Shown: positions 33,645-46,642 of the stretch, piece after piece
Position numbering within the stretch: position 1 is the stretch's first letter
How the letters are laid out: each line of letters starts with the position of its first letter
Assembly (NCBI GenBank): GCA_036872755.1
Contig: JAVHNS010000012.1
Coordinates: 558,001-622,000 of the forward strand
Length of the DNA stretch: 64,000 bases
Direction: 5' to 3'
Source: Orbilia blumenaviensis
Lineage: Eukaryota; Ascomycota; Orbiliomycetes; Orbiliales; Orbiliaceae
The notes under the pieces: model-generated
What the model was told of the DNA's origin: nothing
Databases searched by the model: none
What the model saw: the letters and a program-made list of their open reading frames with translations, nothing else
Made by a program: the position numbers and the translations under genes

Positions 33645-36015
33645 TTTTTAATATATTTTCATTTACGCTTTTACGCTTGGGATCTTGTTTTCACTTCGCA
33701 TCACTCATTTACCCCCAGAATCCTTATCTTCCATAAAAGCGATCTTGTTTTTTTATGATTGTCCTTTTTCTTCTTTTTTGATTTACCAAGATATCCTAGC
33801 ATTTGGAAGCCGGAGTTTATTCCTTTTATTTATTTTCTTATCATCTCGTTAATTATATTTTTGGCATTTCGCTCGCTAGTTATTTGTATATATTTCTCAC
33901 AACTAGTGGAGAGAAATTAGCCATGTCCTACGTCTCTTGTATATACTGGACTTCGATAGATTGTACAATCACATACCATCAACACTACAAAAAAAAACTT
34001 CATCTGAACGTATTATTAGAAAGAGTCAACTCATACATTATAGCTAGATGATTGGAGTGTTCTCCCGCACCTTAAAATGTTTGCTCAACCGTTGGCTTCG
34101 TTGGTGTTATTGACCCCTTTTTACCAACACGAAGAAGCGACAACATTTCAGTCTGGCGTGCGGCTCCTGGTGTCGTTACTCTACACGGATTTTGTTGGTA
34201 GTTGGCATAGATATCAATAAAATATAAAATCCGTCTTCCTCTAAAACAAGAGCGGGTCTTATCGTTAAGCTTTCGTTAATCTTGTTGTGTATTTTGTTTC
34301 TCCGAGCCCGCAAGTTAACCCCAGCCTCGGAGTTAACTCTTCATGTCGACATATACGTGTTGTTTTTGTTGCAACTTTTGATACATTTTGTGCGCTAACT
34401 CCGTTGGTTGAGACCACTTATTCACGTTAACTCTTTCCATTTTCATCGAATTTGCTCATGCGTATTCCTTAGAAGAGGGGCTACTTAGGAAGGCTTGACT
34501 AGGGAACTTGGGAACTTGGGAATTTGATGGTACCGGAAGGCATTCTTAATTTCAGCAGTTATAACCATTTGTGATAGGGCAGCAGCGTGGCATGCAAGTT
34601 GAAGCTTGACAAAAGGTCCCGCAATACTTATCAATACTTCTTAGTTTGTTTGCCAAGTAAAGATTGATATGTCGCTTCAAACTTTGAATTAAATATGACA
34701 TTGTAACCGGTACTAGCTACGGTAGGATCGAATCCGAACAAGCTATTTGACTATCGTGGACGCAGAGATATATACTGGATTTTTGCACGCTTGGGTTCTG
34801 GCTTCTTCTTAAGCCTATATATGCTTATATTAATATTCTCTCTTATGCATAAAGCTATATCTTAGTTATAGTAATATTATTATAGCAGACTCTGATGTGA
34901 ATGCCTGTTTTGTCTTTTGGGGGAGTCGACGCCGGATCCGATTCGCGACAGCGAGATCATACAGAAGTCTTGGTAAATGGGAGTTCCAGGCGAAACGGGA
35001 TCGACTCGGGTCGATTGTCTTATATCAGCCCGCATACATGTTGACCCCACCTCTGTATATCGGATTGAATGAATGCTGTCGCGAACTAGTCGGCATTTCG
35101 GATTCACCGGGGCTTATCTGCTAGACCTTTTGCGAAGTTATCTGTCAACTTTGGGATCAGGTGTAACCGAGATTATCTAAGAAGAAAATCCTCGGATACC
35201 TGGTAAGTAGGTCTAGTGGTAACTCTGCTAGCATGCAATCTAACTTTTTCTTTGGTTCGGATGACTTCCAGACTGGTGGCGCCCATGCAGACGCAGATGC
35301 AAATTCGCCGAAATTTTGAGAAAGCTTATACAGGTTGAAAGGGTACTTGCGGTAACTTTCATTGTCATAATATCCCATTTTAGTAATGATAATTGCAGTG
35401 CATCTATTGGCTTAAGATAATGAAGCACGTGCGCGCCCACTTTATACATCGACGTACGTCTGTACTGCATGCTGCAGTGCTAAGACATGTCATGTCCTTC
35501 TACATGATACTTTGGTGCATGGTTTCCTTTATTTATTTATTTCTTTTTTTGGCGTGATTCAAGGTAAAATTTTGTGCAAGATACTTTTTTGCACGATACT
35601 TTTGTACAGGAGGTCTGGGTAAGAGACTGCAAGGTATTGTTCCTCAATAACGTTATAACTAGGCGCATCAAGTTAATTCACAGATTATGTATTCTAGATA
35701 TAGAGTTTTAATGTTCTCAGTCACGGAAGGAACGTCTTCTCTCCTCGATCACAATTCATATTTCTTTTTAAGACTGTAGCTATGATTCCTGAATCCACCT
35801 CCAATGCAAAGGATTACATACAGCTTTCCCTTTTCTATCGATGTGTATCTTACATAATAGGTATTCTAATGTTAAGTAGAAGATATATACAATGTTAATA
35901 AATACTATTACTAAATGAGCCCACGGTAGCACGGAAAAAAAAGTGTGGAGAAGTATCATCCAAATATCCCTAGTGTACCCGCGACGATTTGTCAAATGCT
36001 TAGCTAGCCTCGAGA
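33645..36015. other. Convergent intergenic region, 2.4 kb
   Basis: T-rich 3' UTR-like sequence up to about 34000, then AT-rich DNA with a small direct repeat (ggaacttgg, about 34503-34520). No ORF above 82 codons. Confidence 0.5.
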
Positions 36016-36861
36016 TCAATCGTCGTCGTCGTCTCTTTTGTTTTTCTTTGCTTTTCTCTCCTTTAGATTCGCCCTAGCATCTTTGACACCTTGCCGGACT
36101 CCTCCTTTCTTGCCGATGTTGAACCCCCACCCTCTTAACGTCTGAACAACCTTCGGAGTAACAGCAGCCGCTAATGGTACCCTAAAGAATATCAGACTCT
36201 TATGCACTGCATAAGCTAGTATCAATACTGTCCCCAAGCTAGCCTCTCCCCCACCGCTCTTCCCAATTTGCTGTCCGAGCACCCCTTCTCCGTGGGCAAG
36301 AGCGTCGATGTCACCACCGATTCCAACAGCCGCTCTCTCGGCCTCGGCCTTAGCTTCCTTTATAGCCGCAGGTCTAAACTGATATATCGCTTCCGGCATC
36401 ACACTCCAGAATTTATCGATAATGATATGTTCGTAATATGCGATTTTCTCGGTCCCAACCATTTTCACGAATAGGAAACAAAACGGGAAGTCCAGCACCG
36501 AAAGGAGGAAATAGACGCCAACGGCGGACATGCCATATTCTTTGAATAAAGCGCGCATACGTTCGCCAATGGTTTGGCTATGGTGACCATTGCTGTTGAC
36601 GGTTGAAGATGAGAAGTATCGGCTGGCCAACGGACGACGGGAGGATGTGGTGAATTGTCGGATAGAGATGGATGGGGAGGGTTTTCGTAGGGTGGAGAAG
36701 ACGGATGAGAATGGAGATGTAGAGCGGGGTTTTAGAGGGTTGGAGTGGGTGAAGTATCGAGGATTGATGAAGTTGGTCCGTCGGGCGGCCGGCGAGGTGA
36801 AGAATGAGGGTGGAAGGATTGCTCGTTTGAGGGCCGCTGTTGCGGCGGGTCTTGCGGCCAT
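36016..36861 (-). CDS. Mitochondrial DUF1279 protein (yeast Nat2 / FAM210-like)
   Basis: Single exon, 281 residues. The first 90 or so residues are basic and rich in Ser, Ala and Arg with almost no acidic residues, a mitochondrial targeting sequence. The DUF1279 core follows at about 95-165: RMRALFKEYGMSAVGVYFLL, then SVLDFPFCFLFVKMVG, the characteristic matrix/inner-membrane segment. A second hydrophobic stretch (LGTVLILAYAVHKSLIFFRV) precedes the conserved PLAAAVTPKVVQTLRGWGFN. The tail is Lys/Arg-rich and ends in five Asp. The family sits in the inner mitochondrial membrane and is linked to respiratory-chain or translation maintenance; the yeast 'acetyltransferase' label is doubtful. The gene is divergent from the next gene, 8 kb away. 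Confidence 0.87.
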   Translation of the reverse strand: MAARPAATAALKRAILPPSFFTSPAARRTNFINPRYFTHSNPLKPRSTSPFSSVFSTLRKPSPSISIRQFTTSSRRPLASRYFSSSTVNSNGHHSQTIGERMRALFKEYGMSAVGVYFLLSVLDFPFCFLFVKMVGTEKIAYYEHIIIDKFWSVMPEAIYQFRPAAIKEAKAEAERAAVGIGGDIDALAHGEGVLGQQIGKSGGGEASLGTVLILAYAVHKSLIFFRVPLAAAVTPKVVQTLRGWGFNIGKKGGVRQGVKDARANLKERKAKKNKRDDDDD

Positions 36862-39800
36862 GATCTGGGTTTGTTTTTCGTGTGAGGTTGGGATTGAGAG
36901 GGACGGTGGGGTGAAGGGTTATAGACAATTGGGCGAGAAGGTCATAATATTAGAGACTGCATCATCGTCATCGTCATTCGAGATGATAAGGGTGGTGGCG
37001 TGAGGCTCGTGAGCTAAGTGTCTGTCGTCGTTGAGGTTGAGAGAGTGTGGTTCGGAACCGGGGTTAACGGTAAAAGAACCGAGATTAAACCCGAACAGGA
37101 CCGATGGAGATAAAATACCACGTGATTAAACTTGAAGGTCCAAAACCGGCCAGTCCTGGAATGACCGTTACAAAAAAACGTGGCTTTCCTTGTGTCAAAA
37201 ACGTCACTCTGATTAACATGATTGATTACTGATCGCCGTTACAACAACACCGCCATTAACTTCACAAAATGTCGGATACGAGCATTTCTGAACCAAATTT
37301 CATCATGTGACTAGTCCAATCGAACTTGGCCCCACCTGAGGTATTCGGGCTTCAATTGATATCCAGAGAACGGCGAACGACAGTCTCGGCACAGTGACCG
37401 ACGGTCCTGTTCATTTCATTCGCATTGTAACAATAGACTGCTGACTGCTGACCGCCGACGGCCCAAACTTCTCTAACAGAAAATATCTTCAATTAGAACC
37501 TCGAAGCCGAAAGACTCCGACGGAAAACTTTTGAACAATGAATCTCCCGCCGCCCAGTGCCGTATCAAAAACTGTCGAGATGACTTCTTTCCCCCCCGTA
37601 GCCTCATCTGCCAATGCGTCTAGATGTATCTCAACATCTCGAAATATTTATATTTAAGGAAACGTTACCATCACAGAAACAAAAACGACGTCACATCATC
37701 TGACCCGCCTCCACAAATGTACATATATGTACATCCATCGTGCATCGTGCATATACCCCATTAATATTGCATCCAAAGAGCGCCGTCCAGAGCTCCAGCA
37801 TCTTCGCTCTTCCTCAAAATATAGTAAAGATATCCCGTCACAAGGCCAGATACTGCAATTGATGCTTACCTAACGATTCTCCATACCATACTATATATAT
37901 AAATTCAATGTTTCAAAACACCCAAGCCCGGCCCCACCATAGACACCCGCTACCGCAAATACTTAAGGGATCTAACCATAAAGAAACATAGCTACATTTT
38001 CAGATGTTCCTCAAATACCTAGTATTTTCCCATACTAAATGTTAGTAATCCATCTCCACCCATTTGTGTTTAATGTTTATAGGACCGGGTAAATTACCAG
38101 GCTTCGGTTGCAGATCTGAGAGCTAGAAGACCAAAAAAATGCGTGGGAGGCGCAAGCGAAAACCAACCGTAAGCACTAAGATACCATTGATAGGTATCCG
38201 CTTCAAAAGTTTCTCACAGGTTTACTGATCATGAATCCAACCCTTCGTATTTTTTATTTTTTCAACTCCCATTTTTTCGGGGGGCCATGTCTCTTTCTTC
38301 CATAGTATCGGAGGAAACCGGCATTCAATTGCCAAGTTAAACACCACCCTCCAACACGTAGAAAAAAGGAGAGGCGTGAGAGCGAGATATCAAAAAAAAG
38401 ATCAGAGTATGATTAATGAAGATTACCAAAGCTAACACAAGTACACATCAAAAAACTAAAAAGATTTGAGTTAATAATTCTTGCCCCCTCTCGTAAGAAG
38501 AGATAACCTAAGCTGAGACTAGAAGAAGAGAGAGAAAAAGAAAACGTAAAACTTCATATGCCCAATCCCACGATTATGCTTGAATCGTTTTATGCCCTCA
38601 TATTCCTTCCAGTCGTGTCCGCCTTACTTGACCAAATTGACTGGTCGACCCAATCTCAAATACCCCAATATCGTGTGAACCTCAATGCAATGCATAAATC
38701 TGAATCCGAGTAACACAATTGGACGACGCACGTAGCCGAACACGATGGTCAAAGCCCTTCCTCATTAAATCTAATCTCCTGTGCATACTTATGTATATCC
38801 TTTTCGCCTCCCGCTCTTCGCGTGTGCCATGCGCAGCAGCGACCAGCGCTACATAATATTGATTGATCAATTGATATCCCAAACACACGGCTAGCTAGCT
38901 AGTCGTTGCCCGCACATACATACACACACACACGTTGCGTAATCCCGATGAGAGGGTTTCTACTCCTGTTGTGATACTTCATTCCCGGCATTTACCACCG
39001 GGCGGACTCGTTGGGACATTTGCATTGATGAGGCGGCTTTTTTGGAGTGCAGCCCAACGATAACACACCAGCCGTTATGTGGGAAAAGGAGGCTCATCCG
39101 GGATTTCTGATTATTTTACGGTATTACCACCTTTACCTTGGTATTGTATTCACTGACCAAGCATAAATTGCGATTGGCGCAATGGCTTGCCTAGTTTTTC
39201 TTTCAAAGAAATTGTAGATACGTAAAAAGAGGTCCCCACCATATTGAAAAATACATCTACGTAGCTCCATAAGTAAGTCCTAAGTAAAAAAAAGTATGTA
39301 AGATCTGAAAAAAAAAAAGTGGAGATCCGTTAACATTGCTCCACAGTTGTGTATAAGCGAGGACCCATTCCTCTGGTCCGGTAGACGGAACCTGCCAGAC
39401 CATGCGGTTCATCGAAAATTTTAGAAGCAGCTGTAGAACAAATGTAGAAGTGAAAAAAAGAACTACATACCATTGGAGGGATTATTCTTTTTTTAGCTAT
39501 CCTAAGTTCTCTTTTTTGGTGTAAGAAGCTCGATAGATGGATGGATACCACACTACCTACATGGGGGGAGCTCGGCCCTGTCGGCGAGATGAGTGGGTTT
39601 TTTTCTGGGCATTCGTAGAAAGTGGGGACCTTAGAGAATGGAGCTGTCAGCATGGGATGTATAGGAAACATCTACTATCAGGTTTGTATGGCTTGGGTTT
39701 TTTTTTTTGCTTGTCTGCCTATATATGCGTCTACAGAGTCACAAGAGATAAAATAAAAAGTGGAGAGGGACCTTTAAAAAAAAACATGAAACGTTCCCGG

Positions 39801-42800
39801 GAGCATTCGGAAGGGCCCCTTGGGACCCGGATCTACACTGCACTCACGCACATGCACACCCCCCCGGGACAGGTACATAATATTATTATGTCGGTAAACG
39901 TAGCCTCATCTTTTACCTCATCTCCTCCACCGTTCCAGAGAGAGTGTGTGTGAATGTGTGTGTTCTCGTGTTCACCAATAAAGCAAAGCCCAGTCGGCCG
40001 CAGCAGCAAAGAAAATCCTCAATATACTTTTTATGTGGTATGCAATGGTAAAAAAGGGAGCGAGTGCACGCTCGAAGATGGAATGTCCCAAAAAAGCTAA
40101 AAACTCTAATTCACTAGCTTTGTGTGACCCAAGACTTGTAAGATTTCGCAAGTTTAGCCATATATATTCCTCATCATATGCCTGTTTCAAGGATATAAAC
40201 GAGGACGAGGACAAGAGAGAAAGAGAGACGAGGGAAAAATAGCGGTTCGGTAAGTAGAAGAGAAGAAAAAGAGAGAAAGTATGTAGTATGTAGTGGTGAT
40301 GAGATAAGATTTCAAACAAAAACCCCATAGTCGAAACAGAAAATACTGTACCTGACCTAGACGTTTCCGACCCCCATAACCATGTTTTAAAACACAATAT
40401 CTAGCTCTACAGACGACAGCGGGATCTATTCCTTTCCACTGCATCAGCTTGCAGCGCAGCGCAGCAGGAACGGCGCTTCACAGGGTTATCTTTCCTGTAC
40501 GATTGGACGATTTGGAAATATGGCCATATGGTTTATTGTTAGCGAAAGCACCCTACATGCACATAAGAAAGAGTCAAGACCGCCGACAATAAGGTGTTTG
40601 TGCGGCGAAGGTCAGCATTTTGATGTATGGGGAGGGGGCGCGTGCGAGAGAGACGGGTATATGCATATCGGAGGGAGCCTAGCGAATTGCGCAAGCCGGC
40701 GAAGAAAAGAAGAGAAAGAGGGCAAAAGAAGAAAATACTGGTACATTTCCAACTCAGTAGAAAGAGACCCTTGCGAAAGATTTACTAAAAAACGATCAAA
40801 GCTCAAGCAGGTAAGGGCGGCTCTAGCTAGCTACAGGGCCTTTTTTTAAACTATCTGCTGAGGAATAAACGTAAGCTGTAGTAGTTATAAATCGATTAAT
40901 CAGTGATTGGTTTATTCATGAATTACCCGGGTCCCTTGCTGCTGCGAGCTTTTGCGAATCGCGATGTAGCTTGTAGGATTGTTCTAGGGTAGGATGGGGA
41001 AAAGAAGCCAAAGTTAACAACCTGCATGAATATAACCGTCGATGCAGGTCTCCGTATATCCGTATACTATCGACGATAATGCTAATGTTGAGTCCCAAAA
41101 AAGGACATACAATGCCTACCGGTATATGGTTCCCCCGTCGTTTCGGCTTTGAAAACAAGCGCTAACATCAGTTGTGAGGATTTCCAACTTACCCCAACCC
41201 CACGTAGATACGTACGCATGTTCTAGCCCCCCCATGGCATGGCAACAATGCAATTATAGTTCCAACTCTCTTTTTTTGCACAGCAAAAGTCCGTATATTT
41301 GGTGGGCGCACCGGTGGTCTATTTTTCCGATGCTAGATATCTCCACATAACCCCCCAGCAGCAGTTGAGTCGTAGCAACACCGGCGCAACAATGTAATGG
41401 CTTGGCTGGAGGGTCCGATTATCCGTATACGAAAAGCTCCAAAGCATAGTCAGTCGCAAAGAAAGAGAAGGTTTTGACAAGGGCATTCTTACTCAGCCAT
41501 TCCCGCACTCTCACCTGCACACTCGCAAAACTTCACTAATGGTCGGCTTAGGCAAACCTACCAGGGTTTAAAAATGCGATTCCAAAAAAGGTGCACCGGG
41601 TTTCCCATAGCCTCGTTCTCGCCTCCCAACTACCTAGCGCTCCGGATGCACGCTTTTGATCCCGCCGACGTCTGTCGTTCAGCAAAGTGGGTCATTTTTT
41701 CACATCACTGCGGTGGAGACGTCTTAGCCTTTTCTTGAGATTAGCTTGTTTTTTTTTTTTTTCTCTCGGAGGGGTGTGCGGTACGGTGAAATGTCGATGA
41801 GCCGAACGGGCGAAGTGTTTTAGATCTATTTGATTCCGTGCGGGCGCTGTTCTAGCTCGCTTAGTGAAAGAGCCAGAGGGAATTCGAAATGGTGGGTTTC
41901 TTTCCCATGAAAAAAAGCTGCACAGTAATCCGCGCGGGAACATCAAACTGTGATGGGTTAGTTAGTTAGTAGATGCTATCTCTGGAAGCTCTGGGGTATC
42001 CAACATAATGTAGCTTATCGGTCATCTGGACCAGGTCCAGTCCCTATGCCCAAGGATTCCAGAACCCAAATTTGGCTGGTTGCGACATGTGCGTAGATGT
42101 ATGAGGAAAAAAATAAATTTTGGGAAACATGTAAGAAAGAGTTTTCATCCCGATACGTTCAATCAATGACGTCGACATTGTGGATACCTGTGCCATTCAT
42201 TGAGGCCAGATCAGTTGAGGCTTTGAAGGGCACAGTGTAGCATCGCGTGTGGATAACGAACGAATTGAATCCACTTCAATTTGATATCCGCCTTGAGCTC
42301 ATTCTATATCCCATTAGCAACACGAACGAGCTGGATACTTTATCTACTCAGGGAGTTTAATTAATAATAAGGATTAGGGAAAAAGGAAAAGGCGAAAAGG
42401 CGAAAGGAAAAGCATCATGGAAACACCCGTCATCGGACCTGATTATACCCTGACAATAAGATGAATCCCTCGAGTCAAGCCATCGCTTGCAGCACCGGAC
42501 GCGGACTCAAGCTTGCCCGAGGAAAGAGGAGATAGAGGGCTCGAGGGATCGCTTTAGCAGTTCGTATCAGCGGTCATGATCATGATGTTGATCTCATAAC
42601 CCAACTCCAACCAAGCTACAGGAAACATTTTCTCCCTAACCCGCATCCAACCCCGGGTAGCCCACCCTCTGTAAAACAAGATAACAAAATCTAAGAGAAA
42701 TGCTATCGAATTGCGATGACTCCAATATCACAGAAAGGATTCTTCTCTTTTTTTTTTTCTCGCAGGAGCAGCAGCATTCTTTTAATTTATGAATGATTTT

Positions 42801-45000
42801 TTATTGACAACGTCCCTGGTCAGGGAGGCGAAAGTTAAAAAAAAAAAAAAAAAAAAAAAAGGAGGCTCTTGAATTGACCTATAGCAGCAGAGCCATGCGA
42901 GGCCATGACATACTCAATAGAAAAAGTGCTTTTCTGCAAGTATGAAAATACGCGGTGTAACCAACGGTTTTTTGGAGTTGGGGTTTTTGCGGTATCCTTT
43001 GGGGGAAATCTGACGCTAAGATGAACAAGGTTGCAGTGATGTTTAGCATGTTGGAAACGTGGGGTTGCGGTTGGGAGATTCGAGCAACGTGATCGATGCT
43101 GGGTGTTACCTGGAACCAGGGAGGGCGTAATCTTTGGGGGTGATGTATTCATCGACGTAGGTTAGGTTCTTTCAACCCAGTTAGATCTATCTTACTACCT
43201 AGTTATTTCCAGCAAGATGGAATGGTTGTGTCTAGGTTCTCTCCTTACATCCATTATTCACGGGGCCTGCACTGCATAGTACTGTCGGTTCAATTCTATT
43301 GTTCTGTAAATACATACATCCTCAAACTCTGGTGAACAGTAACGACATTTTTTATATTATAACATAGCACTTGCGGGAAGCATATATAGAGAGGCAAGGT
43401 CAGGGAAGAAAAATAAAAAAAGACGTTAGCCCGCGCAGACGGGGTATGTCTACTGTGTGCCTGGTGCTTGTTAGCCGACCAGGGGTGTGTGGTTATGCAC
43501 ACCAATTGCAAGGTGGAGACCTATTTGTAGACCTTCTGTACGGGATTGACGCTGGAGTTTTCCCCCATAAGTGAAAAAACAAAGCAAAAAAAAAGGACCC
43601 GGGTTTATTAGAGGAAAAGAAAAGAAAAGGATGCTTTTTTTGGCTGTGCGCATGTGCCACCACACACCCCTTCCAATACCGTACGCACATACATACTGAA
43701 TTACTTACTAGTTGACTGGTATACATGTATGTAGGACGCACAACTGCATGGAGAGAGAGGTCTTCCAGGGCACCTTGCAGCTCGCTCCGATGGTCTTTGC
43801 GGGTCGGTTGGGCCCCAATACTCAAAAAGTAGCCTTTGGGCGAGCTGAGCTCCCCGGGGTGTTTGCACTGCAACATGAAGTGGGAGGGTAGCGATGATGA
43901 AGTGGGGAGCGCCAGCCCTGCCCTCAGGACTTCTGGACTCTGGTCGTGCCGGGAACCTCCATTATAACGTTCATTTTGAAATGGCGTACATAAATCCATA
44001 CACTGCTTGCAGGCATGATACAGAGCCGGAGGCACATACATACATGAGTAAGATCTGGTCTGTATTGTTTCTGATCCGCATGAAAAAACAAAGTGACATG
44101 GTTGTTGGATGCTTCTCTGCTGAGGGAGGTGTCTTCTTGTTCTTTTGACTTGACTTTTTTATATACTTCAGTACTCCCCCCGCCCTCCTCACCTTGGATG
44201 GGATGAATCGATGTTTCTTGCGATATATACTTTCTCTTTTCCTTACCCTTACCCTTCACATCTCCTCATATATATATAATCGCATCGAATAACCAATCCT
44301 TAATAACATTGGAGGAGAAATTGTTACTGCTCGTTTTCATTTTTTTCTCTCTTCCAACCATTACCCAGTTATCACAAATACAAATAGCTACGGCTACCTG
44401 GTTTAAATAAATAACGTTGGTTGTATGCAAGTGTTCAGGGAACAAAAGAGATACTCTACCTGCCTGATTGAAGACCCATGCTATATAAGATTTCAATTGC
44501 AAGGCTGAAGAGTGATAGCATACCGACATCGACGAGCTACGAGTTACAGCACATGCGACGGGATAGCATAGCATGATCAGGATTTGAATCGAGAAACCTT
44601 TTCTTCTTTCCTTTTCTTTTCCTATTATCATTTTTACCCATTTTCTTTTCCAACAGGTTTACCTTCGCCTACCTAGTATTTGATGGTAGACGGGAATCTT
44701 GTACAAAATTCATTACCTGCCAGCAGTTACATTTGGCATCTCATCTGGCTTCTTTTTACTACCATCCGGGCTTTATTTTTATTTTCATCCTTTTTTCCTT
44801 TTTTTTTTCCCCCGACGGGTTTCTTTCATCACTTTTTTTGCGATCGGGTTAAGGTTGTTTCTGGTACCCACCCGGACGGACTGGATCGAACCATTGTTCT
44901 CCACCCCCCTCCATCTTTGCCGTCAAACAAAAGAGGAGGACACTAAATAAAAATACCACAAACCGACCACACAAAAATAAAAAGAGAGACGGCTTTCTCT
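36862..45000. other. 8.1-kb gene-free interval between divergent genes
   Basis: Upstream of both the DUF1279 gene (minus) and the coiled-coil gene (plus). No ORF reaches 190 codons, and none has domain-like content; the longest, 182 codons at 43493-44041 minus, is low-complexity and aromatic/Pro-rich. The stretch is rich in homopolymers and simple repeats: a GCTA run at 38889-38902, (CA)n at 38923-38934, an A run at 39309-39318, homopurine DNA at about 42380-42420 and 24 A at 42837-42860. Long UTRs, a non-coding RNA or complex regulation of the 45001 gene are possible. Confidence 0.5.
42837..42860 (+). repeat. Poly-A tract, 24 nt
   Basis: Uninterrupted run of 24 A, the longest homopolymer in the window, inside the 8.1-kb gene-free interval. 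It could be a slippage tract or the 3' end of an old retro-insertion; no target-site duplication was recognised. Confidence 0.85.
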
Positions 45001-46642
45001 ATGATCGAATACAAAACCACCAACAAGACTCTCCAAAGCCAAAGATCCCAACCCCCGACGTCGACCGTTACTGGTCTCGCCGAACCGCTCAATATAACCT
45101 CTAAAAACCCCATAACCACCTCTCCCTCCAATAACAATAATAATAGTAGTAATATCACGGCAAATACAAGTCCAACTACACATACAGAAAGTATAGACAC
45201 CAAAAAGGCCATCAACGCCCCTCCAGCACTAAAAATCGTCACAATAATGTCCTCCACATTCTCACAAGCCGTGATGGTATCCTTAAACGAGCATATGGCG
45301 CAGACGCTACTAGATTCGATGACCTCCACGATCCGATCTTCGAAATTGGATATGGACTGTCAGATCCAGGGGTTGGAAATGTTAGTTGAAAACCTCGAGG
45401 CGTTGAATGCTAGAGTTGAAAGCTATATGACGGAGTTAAAGGAGAGGAAGGAGGATATGTTTTGTTATGATGAGTTGGATTTGGAGGGGTTGGACGAGTG
45501 GGTTGATGGGATGGGGGTGGGCTCTTGTGGTGGAGGGGTTTTGAGGACGCCATCGCCGATTGACTGCAGAGGGAGCAAGGCGAAGTTTGGTAGGTTTATT
45601 TCTTCTCTTTTCTTTCTATTTGTGATTGCTTCATTGTTATCTGGAATATATATTCTCAGGTTGCGTTTTAGGATATATATTAAGCATATATGGATATGGA
45701 CAATACTAATTTGGTGTGCATACAGCTTCCCGCCGCCTTACAACCCTCTGCGAAGAAGACCCGGCTTCCCGCCCTTCGTTCGAGACTATCTCATCGAAAT
45801 CCAGCCATAGCGCTTCTGGTTCCATAACCATCAAAGTCGACACACCCTCAACTCCACCTCCCAGCTCCCACGAACAGGTCCTCTTCACACCATCCACACC
45901 AGGACAATACCGCCAGATTGATCCTAAGAAGATCCCAAAGCGCAAACCAGTCCCGGCTACACAGCTCCAGATCCCTCAGAAGAACAGCAAGGCCTTTAAG
46001 AGAAAAGAGGTCCCGAACAGGATGTACGAACATGTAGGATCGAGTTCTACAACACTGAACACAGTTGCTACATCTGACACCTGTGCTGTGAGTGAGACCG
46101 TCGTCGGGTTTGATAAACTCGATGCGCTGTGGACACCACCTGTCACAGACGAGGAGTGTTCACCTATTAGGGATCGAGGGGAGAGTGTTTGCATCGGCAC
46201 TGCTACGGTTGTTAGTGTTGCCGCCGGCGCCGCCGGGGTATACCAACCCAAGCCAAGGAGGGTCAAGAGCAAGCAGTTGAAGATTTCCATCCCGAGAAAG
46301 GGGTCGGGTGGTAAGAGTTCCGGAGGATCAGTCCCGAAAGAAAAGTCGGGAAAGATGCTGAGGACTCCAACGTCTGCATCTTCGGGGAGTACATTGTTTC
46401 AGAAGAGGACGACAGGGGAATTTGAGAGGATCAGGTTCAGTTATGAGGAAAGTGAATGCGGACGGGTGGTGAGGAGGATGGACTCTGGGCGGGAGAAGAG
46501 GAAGAGCATCTATGGGGGTGGGAGTGTGAAGAGAAAGTTGTCGTTGAAGAGCAGGAGGAGGGGAAAGTATGAGAACGGCGTTCCTCGGTGCGACAGCCCA
46601 GTGCTTGGGACTTTTGAGGTTGCGGTTTTCGCGAGAAAATAG
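45001..46642 (+). CDS. Unknown fungal protein with central coiled coil and basic C-terminus
   Basis: Not recognised. Two exons, 45001-45589 and 45726-46642. The 136-bp intron has a GTAGGT donor, a TACTAAT branch site near 45710 and a TACAG acceptor, and the frame is kept, giving 501 residues. The first 80 residues are Asn/Thr/Ser low complexity. A second ATG at 45247 (MSSTFSQAVMVSLNEH) could be the true start, since the folded part begins there. Residues about 105-160 form a probable coiled coil (LEMLVENLEALNARVESYM), followed by an acidic stretch. The second half is Ser/Thr/Pro/Lys-rich and disordered, with several basic clusters (KRKPVP, KRKEVPNR, KRKLSLKSRRRGK) that could act as nuclear signals. 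No membrane span or signal peptide. It is flanked by large non-coding regions (8.1 and 2.3 kb), as is often seen for regulatory genes. Confidence 0.68.

Noticed and set aside
39972..40397. 141-codon minus-strand ORF with hydrophobic runs
   Set aside because: Phe/Leu/Ser runs come from poly-pyrimidine DNA (FSLFLLFYL), not from a recognisable membrane protein.
43493..44041. 182-codon minus-strand ORF in the 8.1-kb gap
   Set aside because: Starts at an ordinary codon context, overlaps opposing open frames and has no domain, signal or membrane pattern; consistent with chance.
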